Positions 9,969 to 20,678 of a DNA stretch of 64,000 bases are shown in pieces. Within the stretch, counting starts at the first letter, position 1, and every line of letters starts with the position of its first letter. Source of the stretch: Antedon mediterranea (taxonomy: Eukaryota; Echinodermata; Crinoidea; Comatulida; Antedonidae). Under the pieces are notes generated by a model. It was not told where the DNA came from, ran no database searches, and saw nothing but the letters and a program-made list of their open reading frames with translations. The translations under genes and the position numbers were made by a program. The stretch lies in NCBI RefSeq assembly GCF_964355755.1, contig NC_092679.1, positions 11,026,932 through 11,090,931 on the forward strand, given 5' to 3'.

Positions 9969-12521
9969 GTACGATAGTAAATAATGCCATCAAATCCAAC
10001 AAAGGTATGCAGAGTGAATGGCCTCCAAGAGCAGCGGACATTAATGATGTTGACATATCTGAAATTGTGCCATATGAGTTGTTTAATCTAATTGCAAAGT
10101 GTGTTGGTGCTGCAGAAGATACTACTGAAGAAACTCGAATGAAAATGTTATCGATATGCCACGACATCCTGTACCTTGCTTGGAAAGGAAGAAGGCAGAC
10201 TTCGAAGTCACTTGCTCTAGGATTAACTGTTCGACATTTGACGGGGTCATCACATCTTCTTAATATATTAAGTAAGTTTGGACATTGTCCTTCACTGGAC
10301 AAAGTGGTTTCATATGAAACTAGTTTGGCATTATACAGAATGGCAACCATGTATAATGTCCCTGATGGTTTTACTCCTGGCAAGTTGATTATTTTAGTCT
10401 GGGATTTTAATGAAGAAACTATGAGTGGTAAAGTAACAACTCATCACACTAATGGCATTATGCTACAGAAGATGGGTGATCAGAAATCAAAAAGAGTACT
10501 TGACAAACCTGTAGTAAAGAAAGGTATTTGTTCACTACCTTACGTTGAAGTCCAGTTGAATGAGTATCACCGTGTACAACGTGTAGGTCCAGGATGTCAA
10601 GTTGATACCAGTTCAACCAGTGAACATCTTCAGCTAATGATACAGCAAAATTAAAAGATTTTTCTTTTGTGATTGCAAGATTGTACTGCCAATCTGAAGT
10701 TCCAGGGGGTGGACTGGTTTTAACATCTCAACAAGCAACTACTCTATTCAGAAAACAGCAATCCATTACCTACCAGCAATAGAATCTTCACCTACAGATC
10801 TAACAACTGTAAACACAATAATATACCAAAGTCTCGACATTGCATTACAGAAGCTTGTGTTGGTTTTTGACCAAGCCATATATGCTAAGATCCAAGAAAT
10901 TAGGTGGTCGAACGACCAATTGAAACAAAGAATAGTGGTTCGTCTTGGCATGTTCCATACCTGTACAAGTTTCATAGCAATTATTGGGAAACGGTTTGCT
11001 GATGCAGGATTGAGGGGACATCATGATTGAGTCTGGTCTTGTTGCAGGGGGTTCTATGAATGGTTTAATCTCTGGAAAGCATTATAACCGGTCAATTCAT
11101 GCATATAAAGTAATGTATGAGGCATTTGAACAATTACGATTTGCTGAATTTCTAGAATCACTAGCAGAAGCAGATGTAAACATGATGAAGGAAAAGGTGA
11201 CAAATGCAGTTTGGAAAAGAATGGAACCATCAATGGTTGAAGAGATATATCTTCAATATGCAGAATTTGTACGTAATAGTAAAGATCCCACTTTCCAATA
11301 TTGGAGCTCCTTCTTGGAAATGATTTCATTATTAATGACGCTGATTCGTGCAACACGACAATCGGATTGGGAACTGCACCTGGCCATCATAAGATTGATG
11401 ATCCCATGGTATTTCGCATATGATCGGACAAATTATTCACGGTACTTACCAGCATATTGGGCAGAAATGATGGAGTTGCCAACTACGCACCCAGAGGTTT
11501 ACGACGATCTAAGTAAACGATGCTCATGGACCGTCCAGAGGCAGGACAGACACGCGTTTGCATCTATTGCTTGTGATCAAACGATAGAAGAAACCCTAAA
11601 CCGGGACTGCAAAATTGAAGGTGGCATCCATCGTTTCACACTTAACCGGTCAGCTGTTAAGAGATGGATACTTGCACAGCCAGAAAGAGCAGAGATTGCA
11701 CGATCGTGTGAAAACATGTGTAACTTGCACAAAGAACCAAGAAGCCCAAAAGAGCTAGACATTTCACGCACTAAGAAGGTAACCAAACTTGTTGAAGCAG
11801 TTGTAGCAACAACCTGTAGCATGATTAATCCTTTTTCATCAACATCAGATGAATTAGAAAACATCAGTTCTGGCTCTGTGGCTACAGAGCTGGTACAAAA
11901 AGACATCAGTAAAGCCTATGAAGTAGAAGAAAAACAAGCATCTGAGTATTTGAAATCAAAGATGGGCTCGGATTCCGGAATGTATAGCACCATAAAGCAT
12001 AATCGACTTAGGACATTAAAAAATAACTTTGAAAAAAAGGTCAAGGCTGGTTCAATGACCACTGACAATAAATCGCTGTATTCCCGCTTGCTTGTCGTTG
12101 GGCAAAGTAGAGAGGTAGATTTGAAAGAAGTCCTGACATACTGCTTAGGCAATATTCCTTTTTCTTAATGAAACTTCTTGAAGAAAAAGCCAATGATGTA
12201 CCGGACTTGTATGTCTCAAAGATTCCTGTTAAAGGGACACTTCTCATTGACGGAATGGCACTTCTACAAACACTAAACAATATACCTGAGACTTTCCAGC
12301 AATTGGCAAATGATGTGTTGAGAAAACTGATAGCGCTTGCCTCTTTCCACAAATGTAACAGGATTGACTTTGTTTGCGACACCTATCCAGAAGTAAGTGT
12401 AAAAAACCTTGAACGTTCTCGGAGAGCTGGCAAAGGAACCGAAATCATCAAAATTTATGGTAAAGATCAGAAAACACCAAGTCAATTCAAAAAGTACCTG
12501 GCAAGCAGGGCTGAAAATTAA
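9969..12521 (+). pseudogene. Main exon of the large family copy; ends in a PIN/FEN1-like nuclease N-terminal half
   Basis: Long open blocks in changing frames read as one protein. The blocks are MQSEWPPRAADIND..., a segment with FGHC and THHTNGI, VVRLGMFHTCTSFIAIIGK, FAYDRTNYSRYLPAYW, and WTVQRQDRHAFASIACDQ. The final block (12168-12521) has LLIDGMALLQ, then helices, then IDFVCDTYPEVSVKNLERSR and a basic stretch. A buried strand with an early Asp and a later D/E plus K-x-x-E-R-x-R fits FEN1/XPG-like nuclease folds (inference). Frame breaks lie near 10600-10640, 10705 (a G run), 11017 (an extra G in GAGGGGACATC) and 12165. This copy cannot make the full protein. Domestication elsewhere in the genome is possible. 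Confidence 0.7.
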
Positions 12522-13504
12522 CGGTTGCCCGGTCGCCAATGGCGACCTTTATTTGGTAAGGGCGAGTATTAATTTTGTGATGGTCGACCCGTCTGGCGAC
12601 TTCCAGAAACTGCATCCACCTACCTTTTATAACCAATCTAGGCCTAGGCTAATAATATATAAGCTAAGTTATAAAGCTTATACAAGCCTAATGGCAGTCC
12701 CTCGCAGTGGTGGCGCCACCGGGGGGGGGGGGGGGGGGATTGGGGGGGGGGATTGGGGGGGGGGGGGGGCTACGGGGGCTCTAGCCCCCTCGTCGGGGAG
12801 CCTAGCCCCCCCGTCGGGGAACACGGGTACTTTTTGTCGGGGAATATAATATACAGTAAAAAACGTTCGCGTTCACTTCATACAGCTTCAGCGCCTAGAA
12901 AACCACGACGTTCCATTGACCGTGAGAGTACGTCAGAGGGCTATTATGCACTTTTATGCATTCATTATTGCCAGCGATCTAACTTACTACTAAACATTAG
13001 CTAGGTACGCACTTGTCTGGCGGTATCCCTTTGTACGAATCGTTCGACGTTGGGTTGAGACGCGTGATATCAAGTTCCATCCAGGGACCAAAATGTGTAA
13101 TGTAGTTATTTTCCAGGCGAAGTTTATCGACGGTTACCGAAGGGAACACGGGTACTTTTTGTCGGGGAATATAATATACAGTAAAAAGCGTTCGCGTTCA
13201 CTTCGTAGCTAGCTTCAGCGCCTAGAAAACCGCGACGTTTCATTGACCGTGAGAGTATGTCAGAGTGATATTATGCACTTTATATGCATTCATTATTGCC
13301 AGCGATCTAACTTACTACTAAACAATAGCTAGGTACGCACTTGTCTGGCGGTATCCCTTTGTACGAATCGTTCAACGTTGAGTTGGCGAAGTTTACTGAC
13401 GGTTACGTCGTGTACTGTGTCGACGTACGCTACACTACAGCAAAAACGAATTAAGTTAGTTGTTCGTATGTTCACCAATTTTTTAATTTACAAGTAACCT
13501 TCAT
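12522..13504. repeat. Repeat-filled interruption with G-runs and 325-bp tandem duplication
   Basis: The nuclease coding text stops at 12521 and resumes near 13505, with a middle piece of the domain missing. Inside are a G-rich tract (12721-12770, runs of 10-18 G with GATT spacers, strong G-quadruplex potential), a CCCC/GGGG snap-back at 12775-12819, and two copies of a 325-bp unit. GGGAACACGGGTACTTTTTG starts at 12817 and 13142, and both copies continue through CTTGTCTGGCGGTATCCCTT. No gene is visible. Confidence 0.75.
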
Positions 13505-14184
13505 TAGGTCCTGAGGTATGCAGATGTCTTATCAGTTTACATGTTTTTACTGGGTGTGACTCCACCAGTGCCTTTTATGGAAAGGGAAAGAAAAAGGCAT
13601 TTGAATTAGCAATCACTGATGAGAAATATTTGAAGGCATTTGCGGAACTTGGAGATGAATATAGTGTACCTGATAATGTATTGCCAGTACTAGAAGAATT
13701 TGTTTGTCAATTATATGGCCAGAAGTGTGACCAAGTAAATGTTGCACGATACAAAGCATTTTGTTCAACTATTTCCGAGAAAAGTCTGCCCCCATGCAAC
13801 ATGTTAAAAGAGTAGCATTTCAATCAGCTGTAAACAAAAAAGCTTTAGTTTCTATAACACATACTCCATCTCCTAACAACTATGGTTGGACAGTTGAGGA
13901 CAAGAAAATTTATGCCAAATGGATGACGCAGTCTCCTGCCCCAAAGAGTCTAATGGAAGTTATCAGATGTGGCTGCAAGGTGGGGAAATGTAAACAAAGG
14001 AGGTGTATGTTCATGTAATAAAAACAAGTTGCGGTGTTCTGATCTGTGCAAGTGCAGTGAGTGTGAAAACAGGACAAGAGAAGAAGAAGAAGAAAAAGAA
14101 GAAGACACACCAGACTATGGCATTGAAGATGATGAATTAGACTATGATGAATTAGACTATGAGGAAGATGAATATGAAATATAG
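13505..14184 (+). pseudogene. C-terminal part of the large family copy: GCD/G-x-G-K nuclease motif and Cys-rich tail
   Basis: Reading 13510-13812 gives HVFTGCDSTSAFYGKGKKK, then helical text up to a stop after MLKE. GCDxT...GxGKK strongly recalls the FEN1/XPG segment where a catalytic Asp is followed by a helix-hairpin-helix (GxGxxKA). A shift continues as VAFQSAVNKKALV...NNYGWT...APKSLMEVIRCGCKVGKC. Another shift near 14000 gives GGVCSCNKNKLRCSDLCKC. The Cys array (CxC...C...CxC...C..C..CxxC) looks metal-binding. The end is acidic, with repeated ELDYDELDYEEDE. The Cys tail following the nuclease core is a constant of this unnamed family as I recall it. At least two frameshifts occur here. 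Confidence 0.65.
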
Positions 14185-14344
14185 TTTATACGGTTTTGAA
14201 TGCAACAAAATCATCATAAAAAGTAACTGTAATGTAATAGGCCTACACTATAACCAATGTGAAACACTAACCATGGTTATGCAAACAGAAACTGTGATCA
14301 TGTGAATAAAGAAAAAGATAAAAAAAAAATGAAAACAAAATGGA

Positions 14345-14960
14345 AACCATGAGAATATAAATAAATAATATAACCATGAGAATATAAATAAATAATGTAA
14401 CCATGAGAATATAATAAAAACTGTAACCATGAGAATATAATAATAAAAACTGTAACCATGAGAATATAATAAAAACTGTAACCATGAGAATATAATAAAA
14501 ACTGTAACCATGCATAATATAATAAAAACTGTAACTATGTAACCATGAGAATATAATAAAAACTGTAACCATGAGAATATAATAATAAAAACTGTAACCA
14601 TGAGAATATAATAAAAACTGTAACCATGCATAATATAATAAAAACTGTAACTATGTAACCATGAGAATATAATAAAAACTGTAACCATGAGAATATAATA
14701 AAAACTGTAACCATGAGAATATAATAAAAACTGTAACCATGAGAATATAATAAAAACTGTAACCATGCATAATATAATAAAAACTGTAACTATGTAACCA
14801 TGAGAATATAATAAAAACTGTAACCATGAGAATATAATAAAAACTGTAACCATGAGAATATAAAGAAAAATAGTAACTATGAGAATATAAAGACATTGTG
14901 TAACCATTAAAAGAAGTTGTGTAACCATGAGAATATAAAGAAAAATATTAACCATGAGAA
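14345..14960. repeat. 26-bp minisatellite
   Basis: About twenty tandem units of CCATGAGAATATAATAAAAACTGTAA fill this stretch. A variant unit, CCATGCATAATATAATAAAAACTGTAACTATGTAA, recurs at intervals (near 14505, 14617, 14762), so the array has a higher-order pattern of several normal units plus one variant. Units at both ends are degenerate. The long - strand frame across it is an artefact of the repeat. Confidence 0.97.
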
Positions 14961-14984
14961 TAAATACAATTACATAGAAACAAA

Positions 14985-15710
14985 ACAAATATTTTATGTT
15001 TGTATTTTATTTAATAATTTAAATTTACTATTGCATTGGTGTTTATTACTAGGAATATGTGTTCTATATGTTTCACAGTTAAATCATATCACTGATCAGT
15101 CACTATGTACATCCTACGGTATAAACTTCGCATTGCTGCTGTATTTCTACTGCTATTAATAGCCTACCTGTCGGGAGAAACCATTATACGAACAGTTGAA
15201 GCCATTTGTAATTATTAAATGTTTTAATGTCGGGGGATAATTATTAACTCTAAATTTCCTTTTTAGAGTTATAAATTTGTATTCACCAAATTTATTTAAA
15301 AAAATAAAGAATAAATCTATTTTGATAATAAATAACTTGCCTATATATTTCTTATAAACCGTGATAATAATAGTACAGTCTAGTTATAGTGCGCCACCAG
15401 TTGTTTCAGCCTCGCTAATTCGTAAAAAATCGTTGGCATATTTACCAACTTTAACGGTAATTTTCTACCAAACGCCAGGTATTTTTTTGTGGAACTTTTA
15501 CTTTTTGTACTATTAGTATTTATTTAGAACAGTATATGTAGTAAAAAAGTATTATGCTTGATGAGGAACGGGATTGCTTTTCCAGGTATCATTTCAGCTT
15601 CGCCGTAAGGCCTATTAAAGTAATATATATGTTAGCTTGTGTAATATCTGAAGATAATTTTGTTAGTGATTTGCCTATAGGCCTTCTGTGAAACTGAACA
15701 TATTTTTCAG
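14985..15710. other. No gene seen
   Basis: AT-rich single-copy-looking sequence with short AGGCC motifs. No convincing frame, terminal repeat or RNA was seen. Confidence 0.4.
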
Positions 15711-16383
15711 AATTTGAAGACTACCGCTAGTACCAATCTTGCCGTTGCGGATGATGGACGATGTGAGTACATAAGATTTAATTTGTAATAATTTGATGTC
15801 TCTTCTTTATATAAAGAACTTAGTCAGAGTAGTAGGGCAAGCTGACCATTAATTATACCATATTCTATATTAACTTATTTGTAGTGGCTGATCATATGTC
15901 TGGAGAAAGCAGGCCTGCGGCGAAATCGCCATCATCATCATGTCCTCCTCCTTTCCAAGAGGATTCTGATACTAGTGGTAGGTTTTGAAAATAATTGTTT
16001 AGCCGTGAATTTGGTGTGTTATTGATTGGAAACAATTTACACATGTGACCTACAAGGATTTTATAAATACTTTTTAAAAACATTCCTCATGTGTACGTCG
16101 TTGTAAAGTTCTTGGAATATAAAAACACATCATTAACTATTATTTTTTTGTTTATAACAAGAATTTACATACCTGGGCAAGGCCAGATTTGGGGTCAGTG
16201 TCAGCAGGGAGAGTCTGACACTGGCTGAAATGTCGGCAACCACAATAATGAAATTGGCCCTAAATCTGCTGGAACTGGTCGTTTGCAAGGAAGAGTGCGC
16301 AACTTTATATAAGTATAGATGGGTTTGGCCGGGATAAGGTGGCGATGGCCGAGGTTAAGAGATGGGCACTTAGATGCGAGTAA
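15711..16383 (+). CDS. BEN-domain protein fragment, three exons
   Basis: Exons 15711-15762, 15885-15977 and 16162-16383 join in phase 1 each time. The second encodes a Ser/Pro-rich linker (SPSSSCPPPFQEDSDTS). The third gives FTYLGKARFGVSVSRESLTL, then AEMSATTIMKLALNLLELVV and CKEECATLYKY. That is the helical pattern of a BEN domain, where a strand and short helix precede a K-x-x-LxLLxxLF-x-x-E core; BEN domains bind DNA or chromatin proteins. The frame ends at a TAA at 16335. The alternative frame DGFGRDKVAMAEVKRWALRCE reads on like the missing last BEN helix up to 16383, so a one-base shift near 16315 is likely. The first exon is missing. Confidence 0.5.
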
Positions 16384-16734
16384 ATTAACAGTATCGTTGG
16401 TTACGAAAGCAGCAATCCCCTTTCAAGCCTTTATGTTTTTAATGTTTCTTTAAAACAACTCGTTTGTTACAGCACTATATAGGCCTACTGTATCATTGTA
16501 ATGCATCTTATGCATGGACAATAATTAAACACTGTAAATAAAAACACAACACAACATTCTATGATTTGTGTATTGTATTGAGCAAAGGGAGCATGTGTGG
16601 ACCGAAATTGTCCAAAAAACTAAATGATAAATAAGAGCAATAAAAAATAATAAATATACTGTCTAAGTATTGATAACGAGATGTATTGTGATTAAAAAAT
16701 ATGTCGACTTCTGAATTTTTATCAAAGCGAGAAT

Positions 16735-16955
16735 CTCCAATAAAAAACGATCGAGATTCTCCAGTGGGATCCCGACATTTTTTTAAGCAAATCCCGGTGG
16801 GATCCCGCCGGAAATCCCGATCGATTTTTTTAAAATGAGGAAGGTATTTTACGCAAATTGTAAAAATCCCACCGGAAATCCTGATCGTTCTTTTTAAATC
16901 CAAGTGGATTTTACGCAAATCCCACTGGGAATCCTGATCGTTTTTTTACCCAAGA
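16735..16955. repeat. GGGATCCC-type degenerate repeat, copy 1
   Basis: Three imperfect units repeat GTGGGATCCCG...GATCGTTTTTTTAA...TTTACGCAAATCCCAC. The same GGGATCCCG plus GATCGGGA vocabulary appears at 33839-34230 and 36290-36335. It is probably one dispersed family of palindrome-rich repeat. Confidence 0.6.
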
Positions 16956-16959
16956 ATAG

Positions 16960-17600
16960 TTTTAAAACTACTATTTGATTAAATCTGCAGCCATATGATA
17001 CCTTATTTTCTAACAATTCTATATTATTCTTTTAAAACAAAAATCATATTGTTCAGACAACTATTGGCTGAAAAATTTTATTTTTTCATTAACACATCTC
17101 TAAACAGTTCGTACATTTATTTATACGTCATTGAAAATTGTGTGCTGTTTTTTAATTGATCGATCAATGTTGTTTCATTATTCATTCATATTAACTTTTC
17201 CTATGCTATTGTTTTAAATACACATTTAGTTATACTACTGTATTACACTAATTAAAGTATTTACTGTATTGCTACGCTAAATAATAAACTACTGTATTTT
17301 TATTTAAGGTAAATTTTAAACTTCTACACTAGCCTATACAAATGTGCAGTGAATATAGTGCATGTACCGTCAGTGTTTGAAAATTTGTTCCAGTATTATG
17401 GCACAGCTCCATGTGCTACATATTGTGATTTAATAACTCAAATAAAATTTGATTTTTCCTGCAGTCGAACTATATATTTCAGTGGCACCTTAGATTTGGA
17501 ACAAAAAAAAAATTGCAAAACTTAAATAATAATTTCTTTTTTTTATTCATTAGATTCTAATAAAAGTGAATCGAAAGTAGAAATAAGTAATAAGTAATTT
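16960..17600. other. No gene seen
   Basis: Very AT-rich intergenic or intronic DNA; nothing supportable on either strand. Confidence 0.4.
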
Positions 17601-17603
17601 CAG

Positions 17604-17680
17604 AGACTGATGATGTTCAAGAATCTGATTGTAGTTCGTCAGATAGTTTTTCAAATGATGAATCAGTTGGCAGGAAACAG
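17604..17680 (+). CDS. Acidic N-terminal exon, duplicate of the one at 18352
   Basis: After TTTCAG a short exon reads TDDVQESDCSSSDSFSNDES and ends GRKQ before GTGAAA. The same text in altered form (NYVQESDCSLSDSFSD...GRKH) occurs 750 bp downstream, so this part of the C2H2 family gene has been duplicated. It probably encodes a disordered acidic N-terminus. Confidence 0.4.
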
Positions 17681-18135
17681 GTGAAAAAGACAAATGTTTA
17701 CAGATGCGATGGGAATGATATAGAAAACTAGAAAGCGACTACCTACATACCGCCTACTGTAAAATTCTTCAGATTTAGTCACCGGAAAGTGTGTTTCTTA
17801 ATTCTGTGTGTGATTTAGGCTAATTTCACTACAAGCATGTGTATGCAAGTTTGGTGTAAAGGTTATATAACCCGCCTTTCCACTAACAATTATAGCTTCA
17901 GCCGACTAACAATAGAACAGAAACGCGTAAAGCAAATGAGTGAATTTGAAAAGGAAATAGGGTTTTTAAACTACTCACATAAAAAAACTTTTACATTAAA
18001 TTTAATTATTTTTTTACCAGTACAAATCACAAAATATAATTCTTGCCTCTTGTACAAAAATGAAGTTTTTTGGACAAGTAGTTCTTGAGAAAATACAATT
18101 TAAATTTACTTGTTACTTTAAGACTGCTCACCAAC

Positions 18136-18330
18136 TTTTGAAATTTCTTTTAACACTAGCAAGTCTGAAAATAATTTTAATTCGGATTGCCTCCAAAATT
18201 TAATGGGTGGTCCTTGACCACATATCTATCTGTATTTTCATTTTGGGAAAGATCTTGTAATTACTTTTTGAGTAATCCTGCTAACAAACAAACAAGCGAT
18301 CGATTACATATACCTCCTTGGCGGAGGTAA
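18136..18330. repeat. Dispersed element ending CCTCCTTGGCGGAGG, copy 1
   Basis: This shares with 24637-24778 the run TTTTAACACTAGCA-GTCTGAAA..., GGATTGCCTCCAAAATTTAA and CCACATATCTATCTGTATTT. The 3' end has AACAAACAAACAAG and the palindromic terminus CCTCCTTGGCGGAGG at 18313-18327. Such a tail is common in marine invertebrate interspersed repeats (3' end of a non-LTR or SINE family, from memory). Confidence 0.6.
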
Positions 18331-18351
18331 ATAATAAACCATGTATTCCAG

Positions 18352-19076
18352 ACACTGATACATTATCAATTTGCTTATCAGATGATGGAAGTTTGGATGA
18401 GAACTATGTTCAAGAATCTGATTGTAGTTTGTCCGATAGTTTTTCAGATACTACAGTTTTATCTCCCAGAAAATATGTTGGCAGGAAACATATGTCAAAA
18501 AGAAAAAGGTTGACAGAAAGGATGATGAGGATGATATAGAAGAAATTTGCGTCATGACCTCTTCCAATCTACCTTCCAAGAGGGTTTGGGATCGTCAACA
18601 TTTCTGTGTTTTTTGTAATAAACAATTCTCTAAACTTGTCAGGCATTTTGAAAGGAGACATAGTGATGAGACAGAAGTTGCAAAAATCCTGCCTAAGAAA
18701 TCCAAAAAGCGATCTTTGATTTGGGTGTTGCTTACTAACAAAGGTAATCATGCCCACAAGCCATATTATCTGGAAATTTTGATAATGTTGTAGAGGCAGT
18801 AAGGCTTGTTTCAGGATATGACAGTACAGAAATCAAGTATAAAATGCCATCACTGGCCCTTAAACTTGGACACTCATTGAAGACGTTTTCAAGAATAGGA
18901 AGAGCAGATGCTATTCAATCTGGAAATTCTGACCTCCAGGCAAATGCTGAACAATTTGAACAACTTTGTACATTAGAATGGAAAGATGAAGTTTCTCATC
19001 ATGCTCTTACAACCCTCTACAAGGCAAAGTGGAACAAGCCAGGAATGGTACCTCTAGGTGAAGATGGAGTGGAGTT
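18352..19076 (+). pseudogene. C2H2-type zinc-finger family protein, copy A, internally deleted
   Basis: An acidic start (CLSDDGSLDENYVQESD) is followed, after a shift near 18505, by VWDRQHFCVFCNKQFSKLVR and HFERRHSDETEVAK. That is CxxC-x12-H-x4-H, a C2H2-like finger that opens a large unannotated family I recall from fish, corals and echinoderms. In its full members a second Cys/His finger, a helical middle and sometimes a tyrosine-recombinase-like end follow. Here the text jumps from KGNHAHK to VVEAVRLVSGYDSTEIKYKM and continues ALKLGHSLKTFSR...LCTLEWKDEVSHHAL...WNKPGMVPL. The second finger is therefore deleted. The copy stops where a tRNA-like SINE begins. Confidence 0.6.
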
Positions 19077-19160
19077 GGGGCTTGGTGGTTATGATGCTTG
19101 GCTACCAATCTTAGGGTCCTGGGTTCAAGTCCTGTCAGCAAAAAAAACATAGTTTGCTAG
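19077..19160 (+). mobile_element. tRNA-headed SINE fragment interrupting copy A
   Basis: GGCTTGGTGGTTATGATGC (A-box-like) and GGGTTCAAGTCC (near-perfect B box, 19119-19130) are spaced as in a tRNA-derived promoter. CTGTCAGC and an A-run follow. Protein-family text ends exactly here, so the SINE inserted in the gene copy. The body after the head is short or absent. Confidence 0.6.
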
Positions 19161-19209
19161 AGGATGCAGGTGAACCCTTTCTGGCTCCCTAACTAATAGG
19201 CCTTATAGC

Positions 19210-19805
19210 TATGCAAATCCAGATGACTACTGTCCATGTGCCGACTGGCCTGGGTTATTATATGTCAAAAAGAATTTTACAAACACAAATGCAAGCTAAG
19301 AGATCCAGATGCCAATAAGAAAGGCCAAAGAAAGCAGTACATTAAGACAGGAAGACTTCTCCTGCCTTCTCAAATTGATAATAGTTCAGTAATAGTCCAA
19401 CAGTTGTTGAGACGTCTCCAAACAGGGGTTATTTCATTAGTTATAAAAGGGGATCCGTTGATAATTGCGATGGCCGAGAAATTGTTTAGTAAACATGGCC
19501 ATAATCAAGAGCAATTTGACCATGTGCGTCAAACCTTGAGACAAACAGCTCGTCTTGTGCTTGAATACAGATGCATTAAGTGGAATCAGAATGGGTTAGT
19601 TGATCTTATAGATCCAAGCAAGTATGGAGATGTAATTATGTCAGTAAGGAGAGTAGCAGGGTTTGATCAGGAGACTCACCATTGTGAGAAACCAACTTCA
19701 GTTCTAAAGCTTGGGCATATGTTAAAGAAAGCAGCAATGCTAGTTGTCAGAAAATCATTAATCACTGGAGATGAACTAAATGTTACTATTAAAGCAAGGA
19801 CCATA
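19210..19805 (+). pseudogene. C2H2-type zinc-finger family protein, copy B (middle part)
   Basis: DDYCPCADWPGLLYVKK, then after a one-base slip EFYKHKCKLRD, gives the second finger (CxC...HxxxC). Then come RLLLPSQIDNSSVIV, a basic-hydrophobic helical middle (FDHVRQTLRQTARLVLEYR), and LIDPSKYGDVIMSVRRVAGF with LKLGHMLKKAAMLV. The last part is homologous to the VVEAVRLVSGYD...LKLGHSLK block of copy A, so these are two diverged copies in tandem. The family text stops near KART (about 19805), where a retroelement tail begins in the same frame. Confidence 0.55.
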
Positions 19806-20087
19806 CCTCACCAGCCAAGTCAACTGCTACCCTACCTCCGACAAACTCACAGCATGAAGAACCACCAACCAACGCTCAACAAGTGGAAAAGTCAATCGAC
19901 CACGGGATCAGCATCACTACTCAAACGCCGCACCAAACCCCTGCAGACTCTACCACCAGCAATCTTGACAGAGACGACAGAGTCATTGCAGCCATCCTCA
20001 ACACCAGCTACTACAACGGCTACCGTCAGATGCTCTGGTCGCGTCCCTAAGCCACCTGTGTGGCACAAGGATTATAACATGACTTAA
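19806..20087 (+). pseudogene. C-terminal end of an LTR-retroelement polyprotein
   Basis: A Thr/Pro-rich tail ends CSGRVPKPPVWHKDYNM and stop. The R-x-S/G-R-x-x-KPPxxxKDY ending is typical of gypsy- or BEL-type integrase C-termini. It is followed within 40 bp by a GGGGCAG purine stretch and an LTR start. The rest of the element is missing, and its reading frame is fused to copy B by the insertion. Confidence 0.55.
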
Positions 20088-20121
20088 GTCTTTGTCCTAG
20101 TAGTACGTCAAAGACTGGGGC

Positions 20122-20671
20122 AGTGTTACGTACTTAGTTGAAAATACAAAGTACCGTTTTGATTTTACGACCATTTGGAAAAACACCTCACAATGCAATA
20201 TCTGTATAATAAGAATAGCTAATTTGGCACACATCCCATGTTGTTCCTTGAAGTCAAATTACCCTAGATAACAGCAACAACTCCTAAATTGAATGCATAC
20301 AAATCTGACCCAGGTCCTAGACTATTACCTAAATGCAATCGCTAAAAAAAATGATATGATATATTATGAATTGCTAAGGTACAGTATACTTAGTTAGTTA
20401 TAGTTTGAATGAAACTAACTAACGCACCGCATGTGGCGGTCCCACTTAAGTGTTGCTCGTGGGCCCCTGCACTGGATGCATTCTTGTTTTGGCATGATGA
20501 CGAAGAACGCCTAAACAAAGCACACAAACACACCCTAACAGAGTATCTAACGTACTATGCAACAGTGGATACGCCTGACTGATTCTAATAAATGCTACAC
20601 AAAGCCGGTGAACAGTCCCGGTATGTGAAACTCACTAAACTGTTGTTTTTATTTTTAGTGGTCTGCAGCTA
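20122..20671 (+). mobile_element. LTR (probably 3') of the truncated retroelement
   Basis: Starts TGTTACGTACTTAG just after the polypurine-like GGGGCAG, and ends near GGTCTGCAGCTAGCACA. This gives TG...CA ends over about 550 bp. A poly(A) signal AATAAA lies near 20588. The start is well supported by position after the pol stop; the end is my estimate. Confidence 0.5.
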
Positions 20672-20678
20672 GCACATC

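Noticed and set aside
11054-12382. - strand frames opposite the nuclease family exon
   Set aside because: Antisense shadows; the + strand text has family motifs.
14248-14988. Long - strand frame of 246 codons with repeated FYYILMVTV text
   Set aside because: It is the translation of the 26-bp minisatellite and its flanks; no independent coding evidence.
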